DNA of 64,000 nucleotides from the NCBI GenBank assembly GCA_036435485.1, contig CM071595.1:103470580-103534579 (forward strand), given 5' to 3'. The notes under the pieces were generated by a model, which was not told the DNA's origin, did no database searches, and worked only from the letters and a program-made list of their open reading frames with translations. Positions 10,168-22,100 of this stretch are shown here, piece by piece. Source of the stretch: Saposhnikovia divaricata. Taxonomy: Eukaryota; Streptophyta; Magnoliopsida; Apiales; Apiaceae. Every line of letters begins with the position of its first letter. Position 1 is the first letter of the stretch. The position numbers were made by a program, and so were the translations under genes.

Positions 10168-12149
10168 TGTAACGCCTCAACTTTCCAATACTGAAAATAT
10201 ATATTTTATAATAAAATAGACATTGATACAGGGAAATTTTAGAAAATTTCGGCATGAAGTATTCATAAATCGGACTATCCACCTGTAATTCAACCCAAAC
10301 CAAATTCCAATTTAACAATTACACTTAATACACCAACGATTCCTCACCGGGATCGATTCCAGGTTATGGTATGAAACAAGAATCTAAACCATACAAATTA
10401 TTACAATTTCTTCTACTATTCTGATTTCAATAACTATACCGTTTAATCTGTAGCTTAACTCCAATCCGTGCTTACCCGCTTTAGCTTCGAGATCTATCCT
10501 GTAAAGGCTGCCTCATTGCTCTCATATGACTCGTACGATGTAGACATCCACCCTTATTCCTAACTGAAAGATTAGAGAAAATGAAGCAAGAGTGAGCCAA
10601 AGAATGCTCAGCAAGCGAACAGTATAGTGAAACAATAATACTACAATGATTCATTGGTGAACATATCACTGACCAACTTATCTCAAAGAAATAATTCACA
10701 ATTACAGAAGCTCAAGAACTTTAAAGATATAACATTTTATTTAATTCAGGAAATGGAATAGAATTGGACTATTTTGCATTTTATTAATAAAAACAATAAG
10801 GTTAGGCTACTGATCAGTCACGCACTAACCCCGGACAAACGCACACAGCAATGTCCTTTAATGGATCCACAACACACATTAGCCTTACTAACTTCTGACC
10901 ACGAATCTGGTCCGACCCTTTACGGTCCACATTTTTAAAAACAACAACAATCCAATCCTATAATCTGAACGTCAGGTGTCGGAACAATCGACCACCTCGA
11001 CCAGCCAAGCACCCTGGAAACTCACGTTCCAGGTTACAACTCAAATCTCAAGAAGAAATGAGGTCTAGTAAAATTCTGACCTAGATATCGACAAGTTCGA
11101 TATAGAGAAGGGTATTATTCCATAATATATCAGTGAAACAGGGACAACAATTTCAGCACTATTGAATAGGAATATGATAAACAGCTATTCATATTTACTG
11201 AAAATTTAAGAGCAATAATATCAACGACAAATCGAATTAATATAATGATCACGTGACGAAAAACATGGTTCATTTGAGTGAAATGATTTATTTGCAACAT
11301 GAATAACAACAATTGTAATTATAAGATAAAGCAAGGGTATAGTCAAGTGCTAAGCATTTAATAATTTACCAACGCATTATCAAGTTGAATCAACATAAGC
11401 GAATTAAGTAGTTTTTAAAATGATCATTTGTAAAATAACTCCAAGACAATAAAATTGTAGGACAGGTTGAAGAAAACCTCTCCTAAAGGGTCCATTGGTG
11501 AAAATCCGTTACCAAGTTTAAACTAACATGAGAGATTCGAATAGTTTAAAACGAAGATTTAAGAAATTCTCAATTACTTAAGGTCTCACTCATGTCAGCT
11601 AAGAACTTATAGGCTTCAGCTGCCAGAACCGGCATGACAAATATGAGTTTAAATAATTAAGAAGATCTCAATTCATTCTTGGTTTTAACGGTCACTGAGC
11701 AACACATGCCTCAACAACAGTATAAACCTCGAATTAGTTTACAATAATCTGAAGAAAACGCTCTTTGAAGAATATTAATAATGACGGGAAATATTTATAT
11801 AAAATAATTTTTTTAAAGAATCAACACCTGAACAATAGGTGAAGAGAATAAACAATGACAGAATAATTTTGAGAATGAGTGTTTGTAAATTAATAGAAGA
11901 AGAATGTCACTGAAAGTAAAATAAAATAAAATAAAGGGTATGGGCACTAGCAAACATGGTTTAAAAGAAATATCGAAAAATCAACAGAACAGGTTCACAT
12001 TATTTAGAATAAATATGAAGAATATAATTGCTTGCAAGAAGGAATTTCGAAAGAACAATAAATAATACAAAAGGTTTCACATCACTTGAACAATAAGTGA
12101 GGGATAATAAACTTGCCTCAATACACAGTGCTTCCATTTCCAATACTTT
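10168..12149 (-). mobile_element. Element C 3' LTR, first piece
   Basis: Matches 28142-30114 almost base for base. It begins TGTAACGCC, holds the conserved hairpin GAGTGAGCCAAAGAATGCTC (about 10590-10609), and stops at ACTTT (12145-12149), the target duplication of element B. Short ORFs here also occur in the other LTR and are not genes. Confidence 0.9.
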
Positions 12150-15100
12150 TGTAATAACCCTAACTTCAGTAATGCTACAGTGGTCACATGAACAGCAAAT
12201 TTCGAGGATTTAGAGAAATGGTATATAGGTACCCTATAATGGAAACATAAAATGAATAAACAGAAACCATATTAGTGTTGTACAATGGAAATAAGTGACT
12301 CGAAATGATGTTAGATTTCAGAAATTCCTGAAGCATGGATTTTGAGGATTTTGATTTCGAATAAGCTTCTATTGGACATTAAGGAGCATAGAAATATTAA
12401 AGGAATTATATATTGAGGAATTAGTGAATTTAAGTTAAACTAGGAGATTTTTAAGTTAAGGGAATGCTAAGGGAATTTGGATTTTTAAACGATTTCAAAA
12501 CCACTGGATGACGAGATATATTCGAAACGAACTACAACTAGACGAGTATGGAAACCAAACAACCAAGATTATAATATAACAAGGATAAATACCACATTAG
12601 TATTACCAAGAGTGCTAGCAAATTACTTAGGAAAATCAAGAAAATAGATTAAGAAATCATCAATGACATCATTAGGTGATGTCACTTTCCACTAACACAT
12701 AATTAAGGGCTAAATTAGTCATTAACCAAGGTAAATATCCACATGACACCTCAAGACTCTAGAATACACAAGATTAATCAAGATTAGATCAAAGAGCAAG
12801 AAAGAAAAAAAGAAAATCTCTCCCTTTCTTCTTCAATTACAATCGGCCATTCCTAGAAACCAAGAAAAAAAGAAAAAAATCAAAAATCAAAACCCTAGCT
12901 AGCTTTAACATTAATTCAAAAGAAAAATCATGGAGCTTCTTGGAGGATGAATTAAGACTAGCACAAAGTTTCAAGGCCAACCATCATCATCTTCATAGGT
13001 AATAAATTCATGAAAGTTGCTTGATGAATAGTGATGAATAGTGGTTTCAAGAAACTAACTTGGTTTTATGATTCCTTTAGTTGATTCAAGTTAATCTAAG
13101 GTTGTTTAAGGAGTGCCCAAGGGTTATCAAGGATTGTTAAGAGTTGTCAAAGCTTCAAGAAGGTATAAACATGCTTGGCCTTTTGTATTTATGGTAGATA
13201 TTGAAGTGGTTGGTAGTTAAGTAGTGTTAATGTAATGTTTATGATGATTATGTGTTATAAGTGGTTTGTTTTGATGTGAAAATTGTGTTGTGGACTTGTA
13301 ACCATGGCTGGTGAAGCATACCACATGGTGTAGGTGATGATTATGGTGTTTGATAATGGATTTGGAGGAGTTGGATTTATGAAAGTACGAAATTATAGCC
13401 GTTATAATGCCCGATTTTCGTTAGGATGTAAGTTGCCCTGTTTTGGACCCCCTGCATCCGTATGGTACCCTACTGTCCAGGTTCCTATTTAACCATGAAA
13501 TGATAGAGCTTAGTTCATAGATCGTTTTGATATAAGGTGCGTTAAAATCTGATGAACGGTTTAGGAGGAAAGTCAGTTTTAGTGAAAGCGGTTCAGAAAC
13601 CGAGAAACTGTAAATGTATCAAACTTGAGGTTACAATTACCATACTTTAACATTGTTAAAAGTCACGAAATTTTGGGATAGTGTAGTAAGGGGGTCAGAG
13701 GACCCTTGACAGTTGACCTTACATTAAAATTCGAAATCCATATTTTCTGAGAATTTTTACAGTTAAGTGTGGTCGTTAAGGAAAATGGTGAAAACCCCTG
13801 AAACTTCGATTTAGGTTATAAACGGTTGAGTTCTTGAGCCTTTGGGATAATAATGATACGTTAAATATATATTAAAGTTTCAAAAGGTAATGTTATACAA
13901 GAGTGTAGTGAGTAAGAGATGTGGTTCTAACGATGGTCCTTTTGTGTTTATAGAAACTCCGGAAGAGGGACGAGCCATATCGTCAGGATATCGAAACCGA
14001 GGCAAGATTTCTTCTGTCCCTATTTGTAAAACTACTTATCTTCATAAAGAAACTTGATTTTGTGAAATATATATGTGATGCTATTATTACTATATTGTGA
14101 AGAAATTGTCCTCCTTGAGTATTAATATTGAAAAGAAAGATATACGAAGAGGTATATGAATATGGATATGAGTATAGGATGTATATGATTATGAATAAGA
14201 GTATGAGATGGACATGTATAGAGATGATTATGCATGAATTGAACATGCCTTATGATTAAGAGAATAAGAGAGAATGGTATCAGTGGTTTAATAAACATTA
14301 TTTGATCAACATGCATCACTCTTAAAATAGATGGAATATTTTACAAATATAAAAGTATATTTGATTTCTGAATATGAAAGAGATGTTTGGAGCATTATGT
14401 TATATATATATTTTATAGAAGTAATGTGCGAGAATGGAAATGATATGAGTGATTGATAAAGGTGAAAAGAATTATGAGAAGAAATGTGAATAGAAAGGTG
14501 GATGTGAAATGATGTTTATGAATGGAAAATGATTTGATGAAAAGGGGGATTGCAACAAGATTTGCGTAAGTGGCTGTGTCATGGCTGTGTGCGACACAGT
14601 CCAGCATTCATTATTTTCATTACGGCACGAAGATGCCAAGGGAGGATGTAGCAGGTAGCCTTCCTCCAGGGATGATTATCATTCCTTCTACCGGTAGTAA
14701 AAAGAGAGCAGGTACGATTAGGCGACTGATCATCGTCCTAACGTATCAGGCGACAGCAGATATCCCCAAAGTTTTTGAAAAGAAAGTGTATTCAATGGTT
14801 TTCAGATTTCTATACTGAAAACAGAATAATGATATGAGATGATGGAATGATAGTTACAGATGAAGAAAAACTGATATTATATTATTTCAGATTCTATACT
14901 GAAAACAGAGTAATGATATGAGATGATGGTATTATGGATACAGATGAAGAAAAACTGATATTATATTAAAATAGATTACTTTCTTATAATAGTGAGTGGA
15001 TGATGTATTATTAAATAAGAGCTTTACTCTTTCTTAAGGATTTTATTTGTTTCCTGCTATTACATATGCCTATACATATATGTATACTTGTTCACATTCT

Positions 15101-15597
15101 AAATTTTAGTTACAGAATGATCTTGCTGAGCTATTATAGCTCACTCTTGCTATTTATGTATATAGCAGCTAGGTCCCATGCCGATACTACGTACCACACC
15201 CCGCAAGAGGGTAAGGGAAAGGCGACCTTTTGAGCGAGTGCTGGCGACCATCCCCGAGGTAGTGACAAGCGAAGGGGCTTAGTATACTTATGTAAATTAA
15301 GTGTGTAAGTTGTAATAAACTTTAGTTGTTGAAGTGCTTCCTGTAGAAGCTTTGTTCAACAATGTACTTAGTAAATTCTGGGCTTGTAATAACTGTTAAC
15401 TTTAAAACTTTTAAATATTGTGGTTGTTGTTCTATGAGCATATGACTGGTGTGTGTGTGTGTACTAGTGTGGGGTCAACTGCTTATTTATTTAATTATTT
15501 ATAAAAAAAAAAAAAAAAAATTTCAGAGATATTAATATTGATCGGAGATTGGACTTTGACGGCCCGGATCCTTGACCCCGGATCACGGGGCGTCACA
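12150..15597 (+). mobile_element. Element B 5' LTR
   Basis: 3,448 bp; begins TGTAATAACCC, ends CACGGGGCGTCACA. It contains the hairpin GAGCTATTATAGCTC near its 3' end (15128-15142), an A-tract at about 15503-15521 and a terminal GGATCC/CCGGATC-rich hairpin. ORFs in it recur in the 3' LTR and show no protein features. Confidence 0.92.
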
Positions 15598-15599
15598 GA

Positions 15600-15611
15600 T
15601 GGTATCAGAGC
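15600..15611 (+). promoter_or_regulatory. Primer binding site of element B
   Basis: TGGTATCAGAGC two bases after the LTR, complementary to the 3' end of plant initiator tRNA-Met. Confidence 0.9.
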
Positions 15612-15710
15612 TAAGAGTCATATGCTCATAAACAAAAGTGATAATAATAAATGTATCAGTTATAATATAAATTGTGAACTTCCATCAAGTTCAGGGGTGG
15701 TATATCGCAG

Positions 15711-15781
15711 GTAGTATTTACTTTAAGCATATATTATAATTTATTAGACTGTTACTAATAGAATTTTATGTTTTATTATAG
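15711..15781 (+). other. Candidate 5' UTR intron of element B
   Basis: A donor CGCAG|GTAGTA and an acceptor after a T-rich tract (TTTTATTATAG) bound 71 A+T-rich bases, and the acceptor lies 9 bases before the ATG of the 295-aa ORF. Only sequence signals support it. Confidence 0.35.
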
Positions 15782-15790
15782 GGAGCGGAG

Positions 15791-16678
15791 ATGGTTGAGC
15801 CGAGTCAGGACCCCCAGTGGCTAGGGAGGTCAGAGCAGGAGCTATTAGATCTTCAGCTGGCCGGGGTAGAGGTCCCCGAGTATGCAGTTGAGGACCTCAG
15901 GGAGAGACGCCGGGCGGCGGCTAGAGAGCGATTAGAGAGAGATGAGGCAGAGGAGCAGAGACGGAGAGATGCTGTGGCCCTAGTGCCATATATGGGTAGA
16001 CCTTCTACAGGATCTGACGAGGCGGGTCCTTCCAGAGTGAGATCGGAGATCCCTGAGGAGGAGAGGCCACTGCGTAAGAGGCCTAGGTTGTCAGTTATAC
16101 CTGAGGAGCCGATTGAGTGGAGGGATATTCAGATGATTCCCACTCCTGTCCGACCCAGCCCGGTGCCGTCACCAGTTCCATCCCCTTTACCTAGTCCTGA
16201 CCCTATAGATGATCCTTTTGAGCAGTTTACCCCTCCAGGGCATTTTGGTTTCTTTGAGGAGGAGGAGGATCCTTCAGAGGATGCTGAGACAGAGTCGGTT
16301 CCTCCATCCCCACCCTTTGCACCACCACCACCTCCACCTGTGGATGCACCTCCCCTAGCTGTACCCCCTCAGGAGGCACCCTTACCGGCGGGTGACTCAC
16401 TTTCAGCTACCTTATTGACCGAGTACTTTGCTCTTCAGGGACAGTTGGAGGAGTCCCGCAGGACTATAGACACCCTTCTACAGAGGTTAGAGAGAGGGAG
16501 AGGAGGGGTTATTCCGGATGGGATATCTCTGGGGATGATCAGTATTGAGCTACGAGCATTAGGAGATATTAGGAGGTTGTTGGGTGATAGGGGAGACCCG
16601 GCATGGAGGGCCCAGATAGTTGATACGGTTACTACCATGGTGGTCCAGATACGGGATGTTGTCAGGGCAGGGGTGTGA
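15791..16678 (+). CDS. Unrecognised 295-aa acidic/proline-rich protein upstream of gag
   Basis: An intact ORF lies between the PBS and gag of element B. I do not recognise a family. Visible parts: a highly charged Arg/Glu helix (about residues 35-60, likely coiled coil), a basic cluster RPLRKRPRL (about 92-100) that could be a nuclear signal, a proline-rich centre with PVPSPVPSPLPSPDP, an acidic run FFEEEEDPSEDAE, a second proline run, then a C-terminal helical part with heptad-like LQGQLEESRRTIDTLLQRL. It is markedly richer in G+C than the DNA around it and has no frameshift or stop, which argues for recent constraint or acquisition. An extra ORF before gag is known in Ogre (Tat lineage), but here gag is Tekay-like. 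A captured host fragment or a lineage-specific accessory protein are the main options. Confidence 0.7.
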   Translation: MVEPSQDPQWLGRSEQELLDLQLAGVEVPEYAVEDLRERRRAAARERLERDEAEEQRRRDAVALVPYMGRPSTGSDEAGPSRVRSEIPEEERPLRKRPRLSVIPEEPIEWRDIQMIPTPVRPSPVPSPVPSPLPSPDPIDDPFEQFTPPGHFGFFEEEEDPSEDAETESVPPSPPFAPPPPPPVDAPPLAVPPQEAPLPAGDSLSATLLTEYFALQGQLEESRRTIDTLLQRLERGRGGVIPDGISLGMISIELRALGDIRRLLGDRGDPAWRAQIVDTVTTMVVQIRDVVRAGV

Positions 16679-17200
16679 GCCGGGATAGTAGTTGTCACTA
16701 ATCAGACTAGTCATCTTGCTGATGTCATTTTGGGGATTAGTTTAGTTGTCCACTGTTTTAATCCCAGTCTGATTAGAGGACAGTTAGTAGTACTTTTGGT
16801 GATATCGGATTAGTATGTACGGTTATGTTTTGGGTTTCGAACCTTGTATTAGATGATGTATATTATTAGCAGTAAAAGATGTTGTAACCAAATTGTAAAA
16901 TATTTATGTACATTAATGAAGTTTGTGCATTTCTATCTAAATTTTTGCTGCATTTTTTTTAATATAATATAATAAAGGTTGAGACTCAGAAATATTGATG
17001 TATAAAAGGTGATTGACTTAATGAAAAGGCTATCGTGTTAAGGGCGATACACTTACCTACTAAAGTTATGGTATAACTAGATGTAAATCGCATGATAAAG
17101 ATATTGTGATATGCAAATGAGCTAGTTAATGATATAATTGTGTATATAGAAATGATGTATATGGTAACCCAAATTCGGGTAATTAATAAGGACTATTGTT
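16679..17200. other. Spacer between the extra ORF and gag in element B
   Basis: A+T-rich, non-coding. A TATA-like TGTATAAAAGG lies at about 17000 and the stretch 16850-16930 (TTGTAA, AATGAAG) could serve as a polyadenylation region. TATGTACAG just before gag looks like a splice acceptor. How gag is expressed is not settled by the sequence. Confidence 0.4.
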
Positions 17201-18559
17201 ATGTACAGAACTATGCCGCCTAGACGTGACAGTAGAGCGAATGCAAGGGAAAATGAGAGAGACGAAAGAAGTCGAAATATCGAAGGTACTAGACTGAACG
17301 AAAATGCTCATAATGAAGAAAATCATGAAGAAGGAGAAGAGGAATCAACTGGCCAACAAAGGAATCCGGGAGGGGATCCCTTTGCCCAATTCATGGACTT
17401 ATTAAGGCAGAATTTAGCAAATCCACAGAATCCTCAACCACCACCTGTTCTCCCCAACCAGGCAGCTAGTTCCTTTCGTGCCTTTAAGTCATTAAAGCCC
17501 CCAGAATTCGAGGGAACCACTAACCCAGTAGTAGCCAGGGCATGGCTAAAAGAAATGGAGAAAGCTTTCGAAATACTGAGGATAGAGGAAGATCAGAAAA
17601 CAGTTTTTGCAGCCTATCTCCTAAAGGGAGAGGCAAATTACTGGTGGGAAGCTAGGAAGAACCTAGAGGAAGCGGGAGTGATAACCTGGGAGCGTTTCAC
17701 TAGGGTGTTCCTAGAAAAGTATTCTCCTAGGTATCTAGAAAACCAAATGGAATTAAAGTTTCTGGAGTTAAAACAGGATAACCTAATAGTGGCAGAGTAT
17801 GAAAATAAATTCTCAGAACTGTCGAGGTTTGTTCCCGAGTTTGTGCGTACTGAAGAACAACGTGCAAAAAGGTTTCAACAAGGGTTAAAACCCTGGTTAC
17901 GAACGAGAGTGGCCCCATTTGAGTTAACTGATTATGCTGCAGTGGTTCAAAAGGCATCAATTATAGAGGCCGAGAGTGAGCAAGCTCAAATAGGTCGAGA
18001 GAATAAGAAAAGAAGATTTGAGGGCCCAAAAGGAGGTTCAAGTGAGGGAAGCTACTTTAACAAAGGAGGTAAAGGACAAAAATCTCAATTTGTGGGAAAA
18101 TCGGGGGGTAACAAGACTACTAGTGTGACGGTGAGTCAGGGTGGAAAATCTTCGGGAACATTTCAGTCCAATCAATCACGACCACCATTACCAGATTGTG
18201 AGACGTGTGGTAAGAAGCATATAGGAGTCTGTAGAGTGCTGGGAGTAACTTGTTTTAAGTGTGGACAAAAAGGACACTACTTTAACCAGTGCCCATCAAC
18301 TGATGCAAACCCTAAAAGAGATGTTAAGTGTTACCAGTGTGGGAAACTAGGACACTTTGCTAGAGATTGCCGTTCAGGTGGGTCATACGCGTCAGGACAG
18401 AGTGGGGCTGCTTCAAATAGGCCTACTGCTAGAGTGTACAACATGACCTTAGGGGAAGCGTTGACAAAACCAGATGCGGATACAGGTACTTGCTTTTTCG
18501 ATTTAAATTTTGTGTGTAAGTCTTTGGTTAAGGATCGACTTAATCAATTAATGGAATAA
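17201..18559 (+). CDS. Element B Gag (Ty3/gypsy, Tekay-like)
   Basis: Structural capsid/nucleocapsid polyprotein. The first ATG gives 452 aa; the ATG at 17213 (MPPRRDSR) is the likelier start, because element A's Gag begins MPPKKK. The Retrotrans_gag core spans about residues 105-265, with ARAWLKEMEKAFEIL, YWWEA, FLEKYSPRYL, FLELKQ and FQQGLKPWLR. A basic linker follows, then a short CETCGKKHIGVC finger (from residue 333) and two CCHC knuckles, CFKCGQKGHYFNQC (351) and CYQCGKLGHFARDC (377). The frame continues into RVYNMTLGEA, where protease begins in element A, then leaves homology and stops: the internal deletion starts here. No stops or frameshifts. Confidence 0.92.
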   Translation: MYRTMPPRRDSRANARENERDERSRNIEGTRLNENAHNEENHEEGEEESTGQQRNPGGDPFAQFMDLLRQNLANPQNPQPPPVLPNQAASSFRAFKSLKPPEFEGTTNPVVARAWLKEMEKAFEILRIEEDQKTVFAAYLLKGEANYWWEARKNLEEAGVITWERFTRVFLEKYSPRYLENQMELKFLELKQDNLIVAEYENKFSELSRFVPEFVRTEEQRAKRFQQGLKPWLRTRVAPFELTDYAAVVQKASIIEAESEQAQIGRENKKRRFEGPKGGSSEGSYFNKGGKGQKSQFVGKSGGNKTTSVTVSQGGKSSGTFQSNQSRPPLPDCETCGKKHIGVCRVLGVTCFKCGQKGHYFNQCPSTDANPKRDVKCYQCGKLGHFARDCRSGGSYASGQSGAASNRPTARVYNMTLGEALTKPDADTGTCFFDLNFVCKSLVKDRLNQLME

Positions 18560-19153
18560 ATAAGTTAATAAAATAGATAAGGAAAATCAGTATCTGTTAA
18601 GGGCTAGGAAACGTTATGAAAAGAAAAGTAGGAGTGTTTTGGGAAAACACAAGCTCGTTGAGACGAACAGGAAATATATATTATAGGTAGTATTTCTTAC
18701 AATTGTTTTAAAGAATATTATTAGAGCTTATTTTCTGGAAAATTTTACAGAGAGGAGCTATAGGAATATTGAGGAATTAATATTTATGTCATAATAGAGA
18801 TCAGAAGATGGTCAAACCATAAGTGAGATACACTACCATTCAGAAAAGGTCAATGTAGTGGCGGATATCTTCGTCAAAAGAGGAAGGAGAGACGAGATAA
18901 CAAGGAATGACTTGAAACAGGAGAAGATTTGTGAGGAAAAGACAATAAAAGGACTGCTATTGATAAACTAAATGGCATGTTGATGAATGACAAGGAAGTT
19001 ATGTTAGTGTATGTCTGTGCAAACAAGATAGAGATATTATGAAAGGAAAAGGATAAAGGAAATAGTGTGGAAGTTAGAAGGTGTGAAGGAGAAAGATACT
19101 TATGGACATTTCCAACATGATTCCGGGACGGAATCCTTTTAAGGGGGGAAGGA
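18560..19153 (+). other. Deleted pol region of element B with an RNase H relic
   Basis: About 600 bp between gag and the PPT. At 18831-18884 one frame reads HYHSEKVNVVADIFVKRG, matching the RNase H C-terminal motif of gypsy elements (element A has NYHPRRANVVAAALSRK). No protease, RT or integrase motif remains. Pol was lost by internal deletion, leaving the end of RNase H and some degenerate sequence. Confidence 0.6.
19137..19153 (+). promoter_or_regulatory. Polypurine tract of element B
   Basis: TTTAAGGGGGGAAGGA lies directly before the 3' LTR start TGTAATAACC. Confidence 0.9.
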
Positions 19154-22100
19154 TGTAATAACCCTAACTTCAGTAATGCTACAGTGGTCACATGAACAGT
19201 AAATTTCGAGGATTTAGAGAAATGGTATATAGGTACCCTATAATGGAAACATAAAATGAATAAACAGAAACCATATTAGTGTTGTACAATGGAAATAAGT
19301 GACTCGAAATGATGTTAGATTTCAGAAATTCCTGAAGCATGGATTTTGAGGATTTTGATTTCGAATAAGCTTCTATTGGACATTAAGGAGCATAGAAATA
19401 TTAAAGGAATTATATATTGAGGAATTAGTGAATTTAAGTTAAACTAGGAGATTTTTAAGTTAAGGGAATGCTAAGGGAATTTGGATTTTTAAACGATTTC
19501 AAAACCACTGGATGACGAGATATATTCGAAACGAACTACAACTAGACGAGTATGGAAACCAAACAACCAAGATTATAATATAACAAGGATAAATACCACA
19601 TTAGTATTACCAAGAGTGCTAGCAAATTACTTAGGAAAATCAAGAAAATAGATTAAGAAATCATCAATGACATCATTAGGTGATGTCACTTTCCACTAAC
19701 ACATAATTAAGGGCTAAATTAGTCATTAACCAAGGTAAATATCCACATGACACCTCAAGACTCTAGAATACACAAGATTAATCAAGATTAGATCAAAGAG
19801 CAAGAAAGAAAAAAAGAAAATCTCTCCCTTTCTTCTTCAATTACAATCGGCCATTCCTAGAAACCAAGAAAAATAGAAAAAAATCAAAAATCAAAACCCT
19901 AGCTAGCTTTAACATTAATTCAAGAGAAAAATCATGGAGCTTCTTGGAGGATGAATTAAGACTAGCACAAAGTTTCAAGGCCAACCATCATCATCTTCAT
20001 AGGTAATAAATTCATGAAAGTTGCTTGATGAATAGTGATGAATAGTGGTTTCAAGAAACTAACTTGGTTTTATGATTCCTTTAGTTGATTCAAGTTAATC
20101 TAAGGTTGTTTAAGGAGTGCCCAAGGGTTATCAAGGATTGTTAAGAGTTGTCAAAGCTTCAAGAAGGTATAAACATGCTTGGCCTTTTGTATTTATGGTA
20201 GATATTGAAGTGGTTGGTAGTTAAGTAGTGTTAATGTAATGTTTATGATGATTATGTGTTATAAGTGGTTTGTTTTGATGTGAAAATTGTGTTGTGGACT
20301 TGTAACCATGGCTGGTGAAGCATACCACATGGTGTAGGTGATGATTATGGTGTTTGATAATGGATTTGGAGGAGTTGGATTTATGAAAGTACGAAATTAT
20401 AGCCGTTATAATGCCCGATTTTCGTTAGGATGTAAGTTGCCCTGTTTTGGACCCCCTGCATCCGTATGGTACCCTACTGTCCAGGTTCCTATTTAACCAT
20501 GAAATGATAGAGCTTAGTTCATAGATCGTTTTGATATAAGGTGCGTTAAAATCTGATGAACGGTTTAGGAGGAAAGTCAGTTTTAGTGAAAGCGGTTCAG
20601 AAACCGAGAAACTGTAAATGTATCAAACTTGAGGTTACAATTACCATACTTTAACATTGTTAAAAGTCACGAAATTTTGGGATAGTGTAGTAAGGGGGTC
20701 AGAGGACCCTTGACAGTTGACCTTACATTAAAATTCGAAATCCATATTTTCTGAGAATTTTTACAGTTAAGTGTGGTCGTTAAGGAAAATGGTGAAAACC
20801 CCTGAAACTTCGATTTAGGTTATAAACGGTTGAGTTCTTGAGCCTTTGGGATAATAATGATACGTTAAATATATATTAAAGTTTCAAAAGGTAATGTTAT
20901 ACAAGAGTGTAGTGAGTAAGAGATGTGGTTCTAACGATGGTCCTTTTGTGTTTATAGAAACTCCGGAAGAGGGACGAGCCATATCGTCAGGATATCGAAA
21001 CCGAGGCAAGATTTCTTCTGTCCCTATTTGTAAAACTACTTATCTTCATAAAGAAACTTGATTTTGTGAAATATATATGTGATGCTATTATTACTATATT
21101 GTGAAGAAATTGTCCTCCTTGAGTATTAATATTGAAAAGAAAGATATACGAAGAGGTATATGAATATGGATATGAGTATAGGATGTATATGATTATGAAT
21201 AAGAGTATGAGATGGACATGTATAGAGATGATTATGCATGAATTGAACATGCCTTATGATTAAGAGAATAAGAGAGAATGGTATCAGTGGTTTAATAAAC
21301 ATTATTTGATCAACATGCATCACTCTTAAAATAGATGGAATATTTTACAAATATAAAAGTATATTTGATTTCTGAATATGAAAGAGATGTTTGGAGCATT
21401 ATGTTATATATATATTTTATAGAAGTAATGTGCGAGAATGGAAATGATATGAGTGATTGATAAAGGTGAAAAGAATTATGAGAAGAAATGTGAATAGAAA
21501 GGTGGATGTGAAATGATGTTTATGAATGGAAAATGATTTGATGAAAAGGGGGATTGCAACAAGATTTGCGTAAGTGGCTGTGTCATGGCTGTGTGCGACA
21601 CAGTCCAGCATTCATTATTTTCATTACGGCACGAAGATGCCAAGGGAGGATGTAGCAGGTAGCCTTCCTCCAGGGATGATTATCATTCCTTCTACCGGTA
21701 GTAAAAAGAGAGCAGGTACGATTAGGCGACTGATCATCGTCCTAACGTATCAGGCGACAGCAGATATCCCCAAAGTTTTTGAAAAGAAAGTGTATTCAAT
21801 GGTTTTCAGATTTCTATACTGAAAACAGAATAATGATATGAGATGATGGAATGATAGTTACAGATGAAGAAAAACTGATATTATATTATTTCAGATTCTA
21901 TACTGAAAACAGAGTAATGATATGAGATGATGGTATTATGGATACAGATGAAGAAAAACTGATATTATATTAAAATAGATTACTTTCTTATAATAGTGAG
22001 TGGATGATGTATTATTAAATAAGAGCTTTACTCTTTCTTAAGGATTTTATTTGTTTCCTGCTATTACATATGCCTATACATATATGTATACTTGTTCACA

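Noticed and set aside
13983..14818. Small ORFs repeated at 20987-21822
   Set aside because: They lie in the two LTRs of element B, have no protein-like composition, and their identity only reflects LTR identity.
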